Counted from the first letter of the stretch, positions 24,217 to 34,055 are shown. The stretch: 64,000 nt of DNA from Petropleomorpha daqingensis (GCF_013408985.1 NZ_JACBZT010000001.1:434001-498000), one strand, 5' to 3'. The notes: generated from the sequence alone by a model not told the origin. Numbers and translations are program-made.

Positions 24217-25667
24217 ACGGGCGCGCCGACCCTCGGCATGCCGAGCAGGACCCCGGGCGTGGTCGGGCGGGTGCCCGCCTCGAAGGCGTCGCCGGCGCGG
24301 GTGCGCCGGTGCGCGTGCAGCGGCCCGTCGGCGACGAGGTGGTGCGGCGCGGCCTGGGTGAGCACCGTCTCGACCACGTCGCCGGGGCGGACTCGGTCGG
24401 TCGCGGTGAAGTGGACGAGCCGGCCGTCGCGCGCCCGGCCGGTCATGCGGCCCCGGGCGGCGTCCTTGCTGCCCTCCCCCGCCGCGACAAGGAGCTCGAC
24501 CGGCGTCCCGATCAGCGCGCGGTTCTCGGCCCAGCTGATCTCGTCCTGCAACGCGGTCAGCCTCAGGTAGCGCTCCTGGACGACCTGCTTGGGCACCTGG
24601 CCGTCCATCTCCGCGGCAGACGTGCCCGGGCGCTTGGAGTACTGGAAGGTGAAGGCGCTGGCGAAGCGGGCCTGCCGGACGACGTGGAGGGTCTGCTCGA
24701 AGTCGTCCTCGGTCTCGCCGGGGAAGCCCACGATGATGTCGGTGGTGATCGCCGCGTCGGGCATCGCGGCCCGCACCCGGTCGAGGATGCCGAGGTAGCG
24801 CTCCTGCCGGTAGCCGCGGCGCATGGCGCGCAGGACGTCGTCCGAACCGCTCTGCAGCGGCATGTGCAGCTGGTGGCAGACGGCCGGCGTCTCGGCCATG
24901 GCGTCGACGACGTCGTCGGTGAACTCCCGCGGGTGCGGGCTGGTGAACCGGATCCGCTCCAGGCCCTCGATCCGACCGGCGGCGCGCAGCAGATCGGCGA
25001 AGGCGCCCCGGTCGCGGAACTCGACGCCGTAGGCGTTCACATTCTGGCCGAGCAGCGTGACCTCGAGGACGCCCTGGTCGACCAGGGCCTGCACCTCGGC
25101 GAGGATCTCGCCGGGCCGGCGGTCCTTCTCCTTGCCGCGCAGCGCGGGGACGATGCAGAACGTGCAGGTGTTGTTGCAGCCGACGCTGATGGACACCCAG
25201 CCGGAGTAGGCGGAGTCCCGCTTGGCCGGCAGCGTCGACGGGAAGACCTCGAGCGCCTCGGCGATCTCCACCTGCGCCTCGGCGTTGTGCCGGGCCCGCT
25301 CCAGCAGCGCCGGCAGCGACCCGACGTTGTGGGTGCCGAAGACGACGTCGACCCAGGGCGCCCGCCGGACGATCTCGCCGCGGTCCTTCTGGGCCAGGCA
25401 GCCGCCGACGGCGATCTGCATGCCGGGGCGGGCGTCCTTGACCGGGCGCAGGTGCCCGAGGTTGCCGTACAGCCGGTTGTCGGCGTTCTCGCGGACCGCG
25501 CAGGTGTTGAGGACGACGACATCGGCGTCGTCCCCCTCCGCGGCGGCGCGGTAGCCGGCGGCCTCGAGCAGCCCGGCGAGGCGCTCGGAGTCGTGCACGT
25601 TCATCTGGCAGCCGTACGTGCGCACGCGGTAGGTGCGCGCGGCGGACTGCTGGGTCGCGGTCTCCAT
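24213..25667 (-). CDS. miaB: tRNA-2-methylthio-N6-dimethylallyladenosine synthase
   Basis: A 484-residue radical-SAM methylthiotransferase turning i6A37 (made by MiaA) into ms2i6A37. The MTTase domain supplies three cysteines (RTYGCQMN with Cys20, [16 protein letters not shown]). The radical-SAM cluster is CNNTCTFC. The TRAM domain is at the C-terminus. ATG 25667 (METATQQS) is chosen. The convergent hydrolase stop overlaps its own. It carries the YGCQMN opening that separates MiaB from RimO, also present in this window at 49-50 kb. Confidence 0.96.
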   Translation of the reverse strand: METATQQSAARTYRVRTYGCQMNVHDSERLAGLLEAAGYRAAAEGDDADVVVLNTCAVRENADNRLYGNLGHLRPVKDARPGMQIAVGGCLAQKDRGEIVRRAPWVDVVFGTHNVGSLPALLERARHNAEAQVEIAEALEVFPSTLPAKRDSAYSGWVSISVGCNNTCTFCIVPALRGKEKDRRPGEILAEVQALVDQGVLEVTLLGQNVNAYGVEFRDRGAFADLLRAAGRIEGLERIRFTSPHPREFTDDVVDAMAETPAVCHQLHMPLQSGSDDVLRAMRRGYRQERYLGILDRVRAAMPDAAITTDIIVGFPGETEDDFEQTLHVVRQARFASAFTFQYSKRPGTSAAEMDGQVPKQVVQERYLRLTALQDEISWAENRALIGTPVELLVAAGEGSKDAARGRMTGRARDGRLVHFTATDRVRPGDVVETVLTQAAPHHLVADGPLHAHRRTRAGDAFEAGTRPTTPGVLLGMPRVGAPV

Positions 25668-25735
25668 CTCAGGAGCGAGGGTACGGCGCGCCGTTCCGGC
25701 GACGGAGTGTCGCTCCAGCGACACTGACCGCCACC

Positions 25736-26149
25736 ATGGACACGATCGTCGCCGTCGAGCCCGGCAGCCTGCCTCCGGTGCCGCGCAGCGGGGACGACGA
25801 GCACGGCGCGCAGGCCTTCGTCGCCCGGCTGCGCCGCGCCGCCCCGTTGTTCGCCGCGGCGGCCGGGGCGCAGACCGCGGTGGTCCGCGAGGCGGTGCCC
25901 CCGGCCCGGCACCGGCGCAGCCGCTGCCGCGTCGTCCTGCGCTTCGCCGACGGCGGCGAGATGGATCTGTCCTTCCTGGGCCCGGCCGGGTCGGCCCGCC
26001 GCGCGGCCGGTTTCGGCGCCGCTGTGCAGCGCTGGCTGGCGGTCGGAGCGCCGCGCGACCCGGCGTGGCTGGTGCCCGATGCCGACGCCGCGGACGGGTC
26101 CGCGGTCGACATCGCCGCGTGGTCGGCCGCTCGGGTGGTCACCGGCTGA
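25736..26149 (+). CDS. hypothetical protein (137 aa)
   Basis: A 137-residue soluble, Ala/Arg-rich protein divergent from miaB. It shows no motif I recognise; two short beta-like stretches ([19 protein letters not shown]) and helices rich in Ala suggest a small folded domain. ATG 25736 follows the miaB promoter region. It could be a genus-specific gene. Codon bias supports coding. Confidence 0.55.
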   Translation: MDTIVAVEPGSLPPVPRSGDDEHGAQAFVARLRRAAPLFAAAAGAQTAVVREAVPPARHRRSRCRVVLRFADGGEMDLSFLGPAGSARRAAGFGAAVQRWLAVGAPRDPAWLVPDADAADGSAVDIAAWSAARVVTG

Positions 26150-26277
26150 ACCTCGGCGGGGGCGGACGAGTTTCGCCATCGTCCGGAATGGGCCACGATG
26201 GACCCTGCCGCGCGATGCGGACGTGCGGTGTGCTTCCACCGTGGCCTCCGGCCGCGAGCGGGCGTGGAGGGGGCGGC

Positions 26278-28038
26278 ATGACCGCGATCGCGCCGAGGCC
26301 GATCGTCAGCCGGCCGAGTCCGGTCTCCTATCCGGAGAAGGGCTCACGGTTCGGGTCGCTGTTGCGGACGACGGACCACAAGGTCATCGGCCTGATGTAC
26401 CTGGCGACGGCGTTCGCGTGGTTCATCGCCGGCGGTCTCATGGCCATGCTGATGCGCGGCGAGCTGGCTCGCCCCGGGCTGCAGTTCCTCTCCCAGGAGC
26501 AGTACAACCAGCTGTTCACGATGCACGGCACGATCATGCTGCTGTTCTTCGCGACGCCGCTGTTCTTCGCCTTCGGCAACCTGATCATGCCGCTGCAGAT
26601 CGGCTCGCCCGACGTCGCCTTCCCGCGGCTGAACGCGTTCTCGTACTGGCTGTTCCTGTTCGGCAGCACCCTCGCCGTCGCCGGCTTCCTGACCCCGGGC
26701 GGCGCGGCCGACTTCGGCTGGACCGCCTACACCCCGCTGTCCGACGTGACCAACACCCCCGGCGCCGGACCGAACCTCTGGATCGCCGGCCTCGCGGTCA
26801 GCGGCCTGGGCACGATCCTCGGCGGCGTCAACTTCGTCACGACGATCGTCTGCCTGCGCGCGCCGGGCATGACGATGTTCCGGATGCCGATCTTCACCTG
26901 GAACACCCTGGTCACGAGCCTGCTGGTGCTGCTGGCCTTCCCGATCCTGACCGCCGCGCTGATGGCGCTGCTGGCCGACCGCAACGTGGGGGCCCTGGTC
27001 TACACGCGGGCCAACGGCGGGCCGATGCTGTGGCAGCACCTGTTCTGGTACTTCGGCCACCCCGAGGTCTACATCATCGCGTTGCCCTTCTTCGGCATCA
27101 TCACCGAGGTCATCCCGGTGTTCAGCCGCAAGCCGCTGTTCGGCTACAAGGGCATGGTCTTCGCGACCTTGACGATCGGCTTCCTGTCCCTGGCCGTCTG
27201 GGCGCACCACATGTTCGCCACCGGCGCGGTGCTGCTGCCGTTCTTCAGCTTCCTGACCTACCTGATCGCCGTGCCGACGGGGATCAAGTTCGTCAACTGG
27301 ATCGGCACCATGTGGAAGGGCCAGATCAGCTTCGAGTCGCCGATGCTGTGGTCCCTGGGCTTCCTGGTGACCTTCCTCTTCGGCGGTCTCACCGGTGTGC
27401 TGCTGGCCAGCCCGCCGCTGGACTGGCACATCTCCGACAGCTACTTCGTGGTGGCGCACTTCCACTACGTCGTGTTCGGCACGGTCGTGTTCGCCGCCAA
27501 CGCCGGCCTGATCTTCTGGTTCCCGAAACTCTGCGGCCGGATGATGGACGAGCGGCTGGCCAAGCTGCAGTTCTGGATGACGTTCATCGGCTTCCACGGC
27601 ACGTTCCTCGTGCAGCACTGGCTGGGCAACGAGGGCATGCCGCGCCGGTACGTGGACTACCTGCCCAGCGACGGGTTCACCACGCTGAACACGATCTCGA
27701 CGATCTTCAGCTTCGTGCTGGGGGCGTCGATCCTGCCGTTCCTCTACAACGTCTTCCACTCGTGGCGGTACGGGCGGCTGGCGCTGCGCGACGACCCCTG
27801 GGGCCACGGCAACTCGCTGGAGTGGGCGACGTCGTCCCCGCCGCCGCGGCACAACTTCCTGGAGATCCCGCGGATCCGCTCCGAGCGGCCGGCCTTCGAG
27901 ATGCACTACCCGCACCTCGTCGAACGGCTGCACGCCGAGGCGCACCTGGGCAAGCGGCACGAGCCCTACGCCGGGGTCAGTGAGATCGGCGCGACCAGCG
28001 GTCGGCGGCAGGGCCCGAACGACCCCGACCCGACCTGA
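26278..28038 (+). CDS. ctaD: cytochrome c oxidase subunit I
   Basis: A 586-residue, 12-helix catalytic subunit of the aa3-type terminal oxidase. The low-spin heme ligand segment is [15 protein letters not shown], and the CuB and Tyr-His region is [18 protein letters not shown], followed by AHHMF and HFHYVVFGT (heme a3 and heme a ligands). A C-terminal extension of about 60 residues is typical of actinobacteria. ATG 26278 follows a GGAGGGGG ribosome site. It stands alone here, as often in actinobacteria where ctaC/ctaE/qcr genes are elsewhere. A strong hairpin follows. Confidence 0.97.
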   Translation: MTAIAPRPIVSRPSPVSYPEKGSRFGSLLRTTDHKVIGLMYLATAFAWFIAGGLMAMLMRGELARPGLQFLSQEQYNQLFTMHGTIMLLFFATPLFFAFGNLIMPLQIGSPDVAFPRLNAFSYWLFLFGSTLAVAGFLTPGGAADFGWTAYTPLSDVTNTPGAGPNLWIAGLAVSGLGTILGGVNFVTTIVCLRAPGMTMFRMPIFTWNTLVTSLLVLLAFPILTAALMALLADRNVGALVYTRANGGPMLWQHLFWYFGHPEVYIIALPFFGIITEVIPVFSRKPLFGYKGMVFATLTIGFLSLAVWAHHMFATGAVLLPFFSFLTYLIAVPTGIKFVNWIGTMWKGQISFESPMLWSLGFLVTFLFGGLTGVLLASPPLDWHISDSYFVVAHFHYVVFGTVVFAANAGLIFWFPKLCGRMMDERLAKLQFWMTFIGFHGTFLVQHWLGNEGMPRRYVDYLPSDGFTTLNTISTIFSFVLGASILPFLYNVFHSWRYGRLALRDDPWGHGNSLEWATSSPPPRHNFLEIPRIRSERPAFEMHYPHLVERLHAEAHLGKRHEPYAGVSEIGATSGRRQGPNDPDPT

Positions 28039-28044
28039 ACCTCG

Positions 28045-28094
28045 CCGTGTGGTGGTGACCGTCGCAGCAGAACGCGAGGGTCACCACCACACGG
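28045..28094. terminator. 16-bp perfect hairpin between ctaD and recX
   Basis: Arms CCGTGTGGTGGTGACC (28045-28060) and GGTCACCACCACACGG (28079-28094) pair perfectly around an 18-base loop, starting 6 bp after the ctaD stop. It lies between convergent genes, so it is probably a bidirectional terminator without U-tract. Confidence 0.75.
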
Positions 28095-28134
28095 AAAGGG
28101 TGAGCGTGGGCTCGGCGCCGCGGGCGACGCCCGC

Positions 28135-28776
28135 TCAGGGCAGCAAGGCGTCCAGGCCGAGGTCGGGGTGGGCCTGGTCGGTGTCGTCCTCGTCGCCGCG
28201 CGCGTCGAGCGCCTCCCGGACGACGTAGCCGGCCAAGCCGCCGCCGTAGCCCTTGCGGGCGAGCATGCCGACGAGGCGTCGCTCCGCGGTCTGCCGGTCC
28301 AGCCGCTGCATGGACGGCAGCCGGCGGGCCACCAGGCGCCGGGCGGCGTCCCACTCGTCCTGCGGGTCGACCTCCTCCAGCGCCTCGGCGGCGACCTCGG
28401 GATCGACCCCCTTGGCGCGCAGCTCCGCACCCAGCGCACGACGGGCGAGGCCGCGGCCGGCCTGCCGCGAGTTGACCCAGGCGCGGGCGAACGCGGCGTC
28501 GTCGATCAGGCCGACCTCGGTGAACCGGTCGAGCACGGTGGCCGCGGCGTCGTCCGGGATCCCGCGCTTGGCCAGCAGCTCGGCCAGCTGCTTGCGGGTC
28601 TTGGCCGCGCCGGTCAGGGCGCGCAGGCAGATGGCCCGGGCGACGGCCACGGGGTCGCCGGGAGCGTCCTCGGTCTCGTCGGCGCCGGGCAGCGCGCCGT
28701 CCTCGTGGTCCCGGGAACGGCGCGACCCGCCGGCACGGGGCCGGCGGGTCGCGCGATCAGTCACCCGATCGGTCAC
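28135..28776 (-). CDS. recX: regulatory protein RecX
   Basis: A 213-residue negative modulator of RecA filament growth. It has the tandem three-helix repeats of the family (CLRALTGAAKTRKQLAELLA, FTEVGLIDDAAFARAWVNS, RRLVARRLPSMQRL, GMLARKGYGGGLAGYVVREAL), preceded by a charged unconserved N-terminus of about 45 residues. GTG 28776 starts 8 bp after the recA stop, the classical recA-recX operon. It is therefore expected to be SOS-induced through the LexA box upstream of recA. Confidence 0.93.
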   Translation of the reverse strand: MTDRVTDRATRRPRAGGSRRSRDHEDGALPGADETEDAPGDPVAVARAICLRALTGAAKTRKQLAELLAKRGIPDDAAATVLDRFTEVGLIDDAAFARAWVNSRQAGRGLARRALGAELRAKGVDPEVAAEALEEVDPQDEWDAARRLVARRLPSMQRLDRQTAERRLVGMLARKGYGGGLAGYVVREALDARGDEDDTDQAHPDLGLDALLP

Positions 28777-28784
28777 GGAGGACC

Positions 28785-29825
28785 TCAGAAGTCGGCCGGG
28801 GGCACAGCAGCCTCGACCGGGGCGTCGAGGCGGGCGCCGATGCCGAGCTTCTCCTTGACCTTCTTCTCGATCTCGTCGGCGAGGTCGGGGTTGTCACGCA
28901 GGAAGGTGCGGACGTTCTCCTTGCCCTGACCGAGCTGGTCGCCCTCGTACGTGTACCAGGCGCCGGACTTGCGGATGAAGCCCTGCTCGACGCCGGCGTC
29001 GATGAGGCCACCCTCGCGGCTGAAGCCGGTGCCCCAGAGCAGGTCGAGCTCGGCCTGCTTGAACGGCGCGGCCACCTTGTTCTTGACGACCTTGACGCGC
29101 ACCCGGCTGCCGACCGCGTCGGTGCCCTGCTTGAGGGTCTCGATGCGGCGGACGTCGAGGCGGACCGAGGCGTAGAACTTCAGCGCGCGACCACCGGTGG
29201 TGACCTCGGGCGAGCCGTAGACGACGCCGACCTTCTCGCGCAGCTGGTTGATGAAGATCGCGGTGGTGCCGGAGTTGTTCAGCGCACCGGTGATCTTGCG
29301 CAGCGCCTGGCTCATCAGCCGGGCCTGCAGACCGACGTGGCTGTCGCCCATCTCGCCCTCGATCTCGGCGCGGGGCACCAGGGCGGCCACCGAGTCGATG
29401 ACGATGATGTCGAGCGCGCCGGAGCGGATGAGCATGTCGGCGATCTCGAGCGCCTGCTCACCGGTGTCGGGCTGGCTGACCAGCAGGGCGTCGGTGTCGA
29501 CGCCGATCGCCCGGGCGTACTCGGGGTCGAGCGCGTGCTCGGCGTCGATGAAGGCCGCGATGCCGCCGGCCGCCTGGGCGTTGGCCACCGCGTGCAGGGC
29601 GACCGTCGTCTTGCCGGAGGCCTCGGGGCCGTACACCTCGACGACGCGGCCGCGCGGCAGGCCCCCGATGCCCAGGGCGATGTCGAGGGCGATGGAGCCG
29701 GTCGGGATGACCTTCATGGCCACCTCGGGGCTGTCGCCCAGGCGCATGACGGAGCCCTTGCCGAACTGCTTGTCGATCTGGGCGAGGGCCATGTCGAGGG
29801 CCTTGTCGCGGTCGAGCGTTGCCAT
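28785..29825 (-). CDS. recA: recombinase RecA
   Basis: A 346-residue DNA strand-exchange protein and coprotease for LexA. The Walker A GPEASGKT is at about 66-73, with [12 protein letters not shown] (Walker B) and the L2/DNA-binding region [15 protein letters not shown]. It starts at ATG 29825 ([18 protein letters not shown]). No intein is present, unlike M. tuberculosis. A LexA box (29948-29963) lies 123 bp upstream, and recX follows. Length and sequence are normal. Confidence 0.99.
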   Translation of the reverse strand: MATLDRDKALDMALAQIDKQFGKGSVMRLGDSPEVAMKVIPTGSIALDIALGIGGLPRGRVVEVYGPEASGKTTVALHAVANAQAAGGIAAFIDAEHALDPEYARAIGVDTDALLVSQPDTGEQALEIADMLIRSGALDIIVIDSVAALVPRAEIEGEMGDSHVGLQARLMSQALRKITGALNNSGTTAIFINQLREKVGVVYGSPEVTTGGRALKFYASVRLDVRRIETLKQGTDAVGSRVRVKVVKNKVAAPFKQAELDLLWGTGFSREGGLIDAGVEQGFIRKSGAWYTYEGDQLGQGKENVRTFLRDNPDLADEIEKKVKEKLGIGARLDAPVEAAVPPADF

Positions 29826-29947
29826 GGAGTTCACCTTCGGGGAAGTCGCGTGGAGCGGGTCGGGATCGACGCTAGGGCGGGGGTCCGACAGTTTCGACGG
29901 ACCGGGCGAACCTGTGGAGGACGGCCCGGGCTGTGGACGACTGTAGA

Positions 29948-29963
29948 CCGAACAAGCGTTCGA
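29948..29963 (-). promoter_or_regulatory. LexA (SOS) box of recA
   Basis: On the minus strand it reads TCGAACGCTTGTTCGG, matching the consensus TCGAAC-N3-TGTTCGA except for the last base. It lies 123 bp above the recA start, within the 185-bp gap to DUF3046. Confidence 0.85.
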
Positions 29964-30010
29964 CTGCTAGGCCGACACGCCATCGGTCCCAGGCGTCACG
30001 CGCACCCCGC

Positions 30011-30205
30011 TCACCGCAGCTTCGGCGGCACCTCGAACTCCTCGCAGATGGCCAGCCAGACGCGCCGCACCGGCACCCCGGCGTCGATCGCGTCGACCGC
30101 GCTGCGCCCGCCGAGCGAGGAGAACAGGTGGTCACGGGCGACGGTCTCGGCGCGCATCGAGCCGAAGTGGTCGGCGAGACGGGACCAGAACTCCTGCAGG
30201 CGCAC
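30011..30205 (-). CDS. DUF3046 domain protein
   Basis: A 64-residue cytoplasmic protein of the actinobacterial family DUF3046 (M. tuberculosis Rv2738c position, upstream of recA). The pattern MRLQEFWSRLADHFG, HLFSSLGGRSAVDAIDAG and VWLAICEEFEVP is diagnostic. The start is GTG 30205. Function unknown; its persistent association with recA suggests a link to DNA repair, but this is context only. Confidence 0.88.
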   Translation of the reverse strand: MRLQEFWSRLADHFGSMRAETVARDHLFSSLGGRSAVDAIDAGVPVRRVWLAICEEFEVPPKLR

Positions 30206-30272
30206 GTCCTCGACGCTAGCGCGCGACCGGGCTCGCGTCCCGGCGCGGCCGGGACCGGCCTACCCTCGCGCC

Positions 30273-30389
30273 ATGGGCCCGCTGAGCACCGGCTCCTCGA
30301 CGTGGGACGTGATCCTCCAGGTGGGGATCGCCGTCGCCCTCGTCCTGACGATCGTGCTGCTGATCCGCAACTACCGCGGCCGGCGCTGA
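30273..30389 (+). CDS. very small membrane protein (38 aa)
   Basis: From ATG 30273 the product is 38 residues with one hydrophobic helix (VILQVGIAVALVLTIVLLI) and a basic RNYRGRR tail, hence an N-out single-span topology. It overlaps the end of the convergent MFS gene by 19 bp. The start has no strong ribosome site. It could be a genuine small membrane protein; too short for codon statistics to be decisive. Confidence 0.45.
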   Translation: MGPLSTGSSTWDVILQVGIAVALVLTIVLLIRNYRGRR

Positions 30390-31639
30390 GCCTCGGTCCG
30401 CAGCGCCGCGGTCCACACCACGGCCAGCGGCAGCACGAGCACGGCGCTCACCACGGCCACCAGCCCGAAGCCGCCGAGGGTCAGCAACGGGCCGCCGATC
30501 GCCCCCGCCAGCGCCGCACCGAGCCCCATGAGCAGGTCGCTGCCGCCCTGCGCGGTGGGGCGCACGAGGACCGGTACCGACTCGGTCACCAGTGTCGAAC
30601 CCGCGATCAGCCCGCACGACCAGCCGAGCCCGAGCAGGAACAGGCCGATGCCGAGCTGGACCGCGGCGCCGGGTGCGGAGGTGCCCGCGATCGCGACGGC
30701 GGCCAGCAGCAGGACCGCGCCGATCGCGACGGTTGCCTTGCGCCCCGCGCGGTCGGCGAGGATCCCGACCAGCGGCGAGAACAGGTACATGCCGGCCACG
30801 TGCACGCTGATGACCAGGCCGATGATCCGCAGCGTCGTCCCCTCGGGGCCGCCGGCGTGGCCCATGTGCACCGGCGTCATCACCATGACGCCGACCATCA
30901 CCGAGTGGGCGACCACGACGGCGGTGAGCCCGAGCCGACCGCCGGGGCTGGCCCACACCTGGCGCAGCGCCGCGGCGGTCGCGCCGCGCGGGCGGCCGAC
31001 CGGCGCCCCGGTGCCGCCTAGCCGGCGGGCGAGCAGCAGGGGGTCCGGCCGCAGGAGCGCCAGCAGCCCGGCGACCACGAGGGCGAAGACCGCGATGGAG
31101 ACGACGAAGGCGCCACCGAGCGGCGGCAGCCCGAGGTGCTGGGCGAGGGCGTCGCCGGGACCGGCCAGGTTGGGGCCGAGGACCGAGCCGACGGTGGTGG
31201 CCCAGACGACCAGGGACAGCGCCCGGCCGCGGTGCTCGGGCGCGGCCAGGTCGGCCGCTGCGTAGCGCGCCTGGAGACCGCAGGCGGTCGCCGAGCCGAA
31301 CCCGAACAGCCCGACCAGCAGCAGCGGAAGCGAGGACAGCGCCGCGGCGAGCACGGTCAGCACGGCACCGACGACGGCGACGCCGTAGCCGGTGGCCAGC
31401 CCCGACCGACGGCCGAAGCGGTCGCTGATCCGGGCCAGCGGCACGGCGATGACGGCGGCCCCGAGCACGCCGGCGGTCTGCCCCAGCCCGGCGGCGCTGT
31501 CGGTGCCGGCGACGTCCCGGGCGAGCAGGCCGCCGACCGTGATGCCGACGGTCACGCCGAGCCCGGCGAGGGCGACCGCGCCGGACAGGACCCCGACGGT
31601 GCGGCGCTGGACCGCCTGGTGAGTCGCTGGAACGGCCAC
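30371..31639 (-). CDS. MFS transporter
   Basis: A 422-residue 12-helix major facilitator of drug-exporter style. The motif A-like loop reads ARISDRFGRRSGLATGYG and is repeated in the second half as VGILADRAGRKATVAIG. The N-terminus starts MAVPATHQAVQRRTVGVLSG. It begins 10 bp after the acyl-CoA dehydrogenase stop and is probably in the same transcript as that gene and the GNAT/GH16-like gene. The substrate is unknown. Similar proteins are annotated as sugar or multidrug exporters. Confidence 0.92.
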   Translation of the reverse strand: MAVPATHQAVQRRTVGVLSGAVALAGLGVTVGITVGGLLARDVAGTDSAAGLGQTAGVLGAAVIAVPLARISDRFGRRSGLATGYGVAVVGAVLTVLAAALSSLPLLLVGLFGFGSATACGLQARYAAADLAAPEHRGRALSLVVWATTVGSVLGPNLAGPGDALAQHLGLPPLGGAFVVSIAVFALVVAGLLALLRPDPLLLARRLGGTGAPVGRPRGATAAALRQVWASPGGRLGLTAVVVAHSVMVGVMVMTPVHMGHAGGPEGTTLRIIGLVISVHVAGMYLFSPLVGILADRAGRKATVAIGAVLLLAAVAIAGTSAPGAAVQLGIGLFLLGLGWSCGLIAGSTLVTESVPVLVRPTAQGGSDLLMGLGAALAGAIGGPLLTLGGFGLVAVVSAVLVLPLAVVWTAALRTEAQRRPR

Positions 31640-31649
31640 GGTGGTCCTT

Positions 31650-32795
31650 CTACAGGCCGAGCGAGCGGCCGACGATCTCCTTCATGATCTCGTTGGTGCC
31701 GCCGTAGATCGACTGCACCCGCGAGTCGCGCCAGGCCTTGGACACCGGGTACTCGTCCATGTAGCCGTAGCCGCCGTGCAGCTGCAGGCAGCGGTCGGCC
31801 ACCTTGTTCTGCAGCTCCGTCGTCCACCACTTGGCCATGGCCGCGTCGACGGCGGTGAGCTCTCCCGTGGCCAGCTGGCGCACGCACTCGTCGACGAACG
31901 TGCGGGCGATGACCGTCTCGGTGTGCAGCTCGGCGAGCACGAACCGGGTGTTCTGGAAGGAACCCACCGGCTTGCCGAACGCCGTCCGGCCGGTGACGTA
32001 CTCGCGGGTCAGCTCCAGCACCCGCTCGGCGGAGGCGACCGCGCCGACGGCGATCGACAGCCGCTCCTGCGGCAGGTTCTCCATCAGGTGGTAGAAGCCG
32101 CGGTTCTCCGTGCCGAGCAGGTTCTCCGCCGGGATCCGCACGTCGTCGAAGAACAGCTCGGCGGTGTCCTGGGCCTTCAGGCCCACCTTCTCGAGGTTGC
32201 GGCCGCGGCTGAAGCCGGGCATGTCCCGCTCGACGACCAGCAGGCTGATGCCCTTCGACGCCGGGGCGTCGGGATCGGTGCGGGCCACCACGATGACCAG
32301 GTCGGCGTTGATGCCGTTGGTGATGAACGTCTTCGCACCGCCCAGCACCCACCCGTCGCCGTCCTTGCGGGCGGTGGTGGTGATGCCCTGCAGGTCGCTG
32401 CCGGCGCCGGGCTCGGTCATCGCGATGGCGGTGATCAGCTCGCCGCTGCAGAACTTCGGCAGCCAGCGCGCCTTCTGCTCGTCGGTGGCCAGGTCGCGCA
32501 GGTACGGGGCGACGACGTCGTTGTGCAGGCCGAACCCGACGCCGCTGGCGCCGATGCGGGTCATCTCCTCGTCGAGGACGGCGTTGTAGCGGAAGTCGCG
32601 CACGCCCCCGCCGCCGTACTGCTCGTCGATGTCGAAGCCGAGCAGGCCCTGCGCGCCGCCGGCGAGCCACAGCTCCCGCGGGACGATGCCGGCCTTCTCC
32701 CAGTCCGCGTGGAACGGCGCGACGTTCTTCTCCGCCCAGCCGCGGACCATCTCGCGGAACTCGTCGTGCTCGGGCTCGTAGAGCGAGTGGCGCAT
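31650..32795 (-). CDS. acyl-CoA dehydrogenase
   Basis: A 381-residue FAD enzyme of the acyl-CoA dehydrogenase family. Blocks seen are FHADWEKAGIVPRELW, AIAMTEPGAGSDLQGI (FAD/substrate signature), the middle beta domain KDGDGWVLGGAKTFITNG, and the C-terminal IYGGTNEIMKEIVGRSLGL, where the glutamate in the G-G-T-N-E motif and adjacent residues resemble long-chain/isovaleryl types. ATG 32795 (MRHSLYEPEHDEFR) is the natural start. The substrate cannot be specified. It lies between the fusion gene and an MFS gene in one orientation. Confidence 0.95.
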   Translation of the reverse strand: MRHSLYEPEHDEFREMVRGWAEKNVAPFHADWEKAGIVPRELWLAGGAQGLLGFDIDEQYGGGGVRDFRYNAVLDEEMTRIGASGVGFGLHNDVVAPYLRDLATDEQKARWLPKFCSGELITAIAMTEPGAGSDLQGITTTARKDGDGWVLGGAKTFITNGINADLVIVVARTDPDAPASKGISLLVVERDMPGFSRGRNLEKVGLKAQDTAELFFDDVRIPAENLLGTENRGFYHLMENLPQERLSIAVGAVASAERVLELTREYVTGRTAFGKPVGSFQNTRFVLAELHTETVIARTFVDECVRQLATGELTAVDAAMAKWWTTELQNKVADRCLQLHGGYGYMDEYPVSKAWRDSRVQSIYGGTNEIMKEIVGRSLGL

Positions 32796-32822
32796 GCACC
32801 GGAGTGTGCCGCACGCCACCCG

Positions 32823-34055
32823 CTATCCGGCCGCGGGTCGCCAGCCGCGGAAGGAGTCGACGACGAGCTCCTTGGGCCACGGGCCCGGCGGGGGTGCACC
32901 GTCGTCCCCGGGAAAGGCGTAGACGTCGAGCAGGAACTGCATCGGGTAGGCCGGGGACTGCTCGACGACCCGCACGACCTCGTCGTCGACGAGGAACGTC
33001 ACCCGATCCGGGGTCCACTCCGCCGCGTAGGTGTGGAACTCCCGGACGTCGATCGGGAGCGGGACCTGCGCGAAGTCGTCGGTGAGCGCGGGATCGGCCC
33101 ACGGGTGCACGCCCATCCCGACGCGGGCGGTGCCGTCGGCGACGTCGCGGCCGAAGATCTCGAACACGCAGATCTCGCCGGAGCGCTCGGGGGCGTCCTC
33201 GACGCCGATCATCCAGAACGCGGCCATCGCGCTCGGGTCGAGGTCCATGCGGGCCCGCACCTCGACGAAGCCGTACTGCGGGGTGTAAAGCCTCTCCGGC
33301 TCCTGCTCCTCGCGGACGACGGCCGCCGGGTTGAACCTCAGCTGGCCGACCGGGCTGCCCAGCGGCCCGCAGAACTCGCCGGTCTGCAGCGACGAGACGC
33401 GCACCCCGCCGTCGAACTCGGGGCACCACGGCGGCTGGTCCTCCTCGACGAGCAACCGCAGGACGCCGTCACCCAGCCGGTACCGCGCCGCCGACGCCGC
33501 CCGGGAGCTCCAGTGCGGCAGGTAGTACGGCAGCCACAGGTCGCGGTCCAGCTCGTCGCCGTCGAACAGGTCCTCGACCTCGAGCACGTAGCCCTCGCGG
33601 CGGAGCGCGACCGGCAGGTGCATGCGCAGTCCCGAGCCGAACTCGGTGCCCGCCCGACCGTCCGCGACGAACCCGACCGCCTCGTAGAAGCCGAGCGCGT
33701 GCGGGTTGGCGGTGACCTCGATCCGGTCGATGCCCTCCTCGGCGGCCTCGGCCACGATCCGCTGGATCAGCCGCCGGGCAGCGCCGAGGCGCCGCGCGCC
33801 GGGGTCGACGAAGAGGTCGTCGAGCTCGAGCACGCCGGGCCCGGTGGGCCGGGTGCCGGCGAAGCCGACGACGGTGCCGTCGCCCGACGTCGCCACCCGG
33901 GTCCGACCGCGGGCGAGCAGGCCGTCGGCCAGGACCAGGGCCTCGGGGTGCGCCAGGAGGACGTCGCGGTCCCCCTCGTTGGACAGCGAGGCGCTCCGGA
34001 AGATCCGCGCCACCGCGGCCTCGTCGGCCGCGGTCGCCGCGCGCACGTCGATCAT
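32823..34055 (-). CDS. GNAT acetyltransferase / GH16-like fusion protein
   Basis: A 410-residue protein of two unrelated parts in one uninterrupted frame. Residues 1-148 are a GNAT N-acetyltransferase (LELDDLFVDPGARRLGAARRLIQ acetyl-CoA loop region, then ALGFYEAVGFVADG). Residues about 157-408 are a concanavalin-like domain related to glycoside hydrolase family 16 (DRDLWLPYYLPHWSSRAA, GFVEVRARMDLDP, GEICVFEIFG, EFHTYAAEWTPDRVTFLVDDE). The GH16 catalytic E-x-D-x-x-E is E294-C296-E299 here, with Cys replacing Asp. No signal peptide is present, so it should be cytoplasmic. A GTG near the junction (codon 157) preceded by GAGGG could also start the second domain separately. Confidence 0.8.
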   Translation of the reverse strand: MIDVRAATAADEAAVARIFRSASLSNEGDRDVLLAHPEALVLADGLLARGRTRVATSGDGTVVGFAGTRPTGPGVLELDDLFVDPGARRLGAARRLIQRIVAEAAEEGIDRIEVTANPHALGFYEAVGFVADGRAGTEFGSGLRMHLPVALRREGYVLEVEDLFDGDELDRDLWLPYYLPHWSSRAASAARYRLGDGVLRLLVEEDQPPWCPEFDGGVRVSSLQTGEFCGPLGSPVGQLRFNPAAVVREEQEPERLYTPQYGFVEVRARMDLDPSAMAAFWMIGVEDAPERSGEICVFEIFGRDVADGTARVGMGVHPWADPALTDDFAQVPLPIDVREFHTYAAEWTPDRVTFLVDDEVVRVVEQSPAYPMQFLLDVYAFPGDDGAPPPGPWPKELVVDSFRGWRPAAG

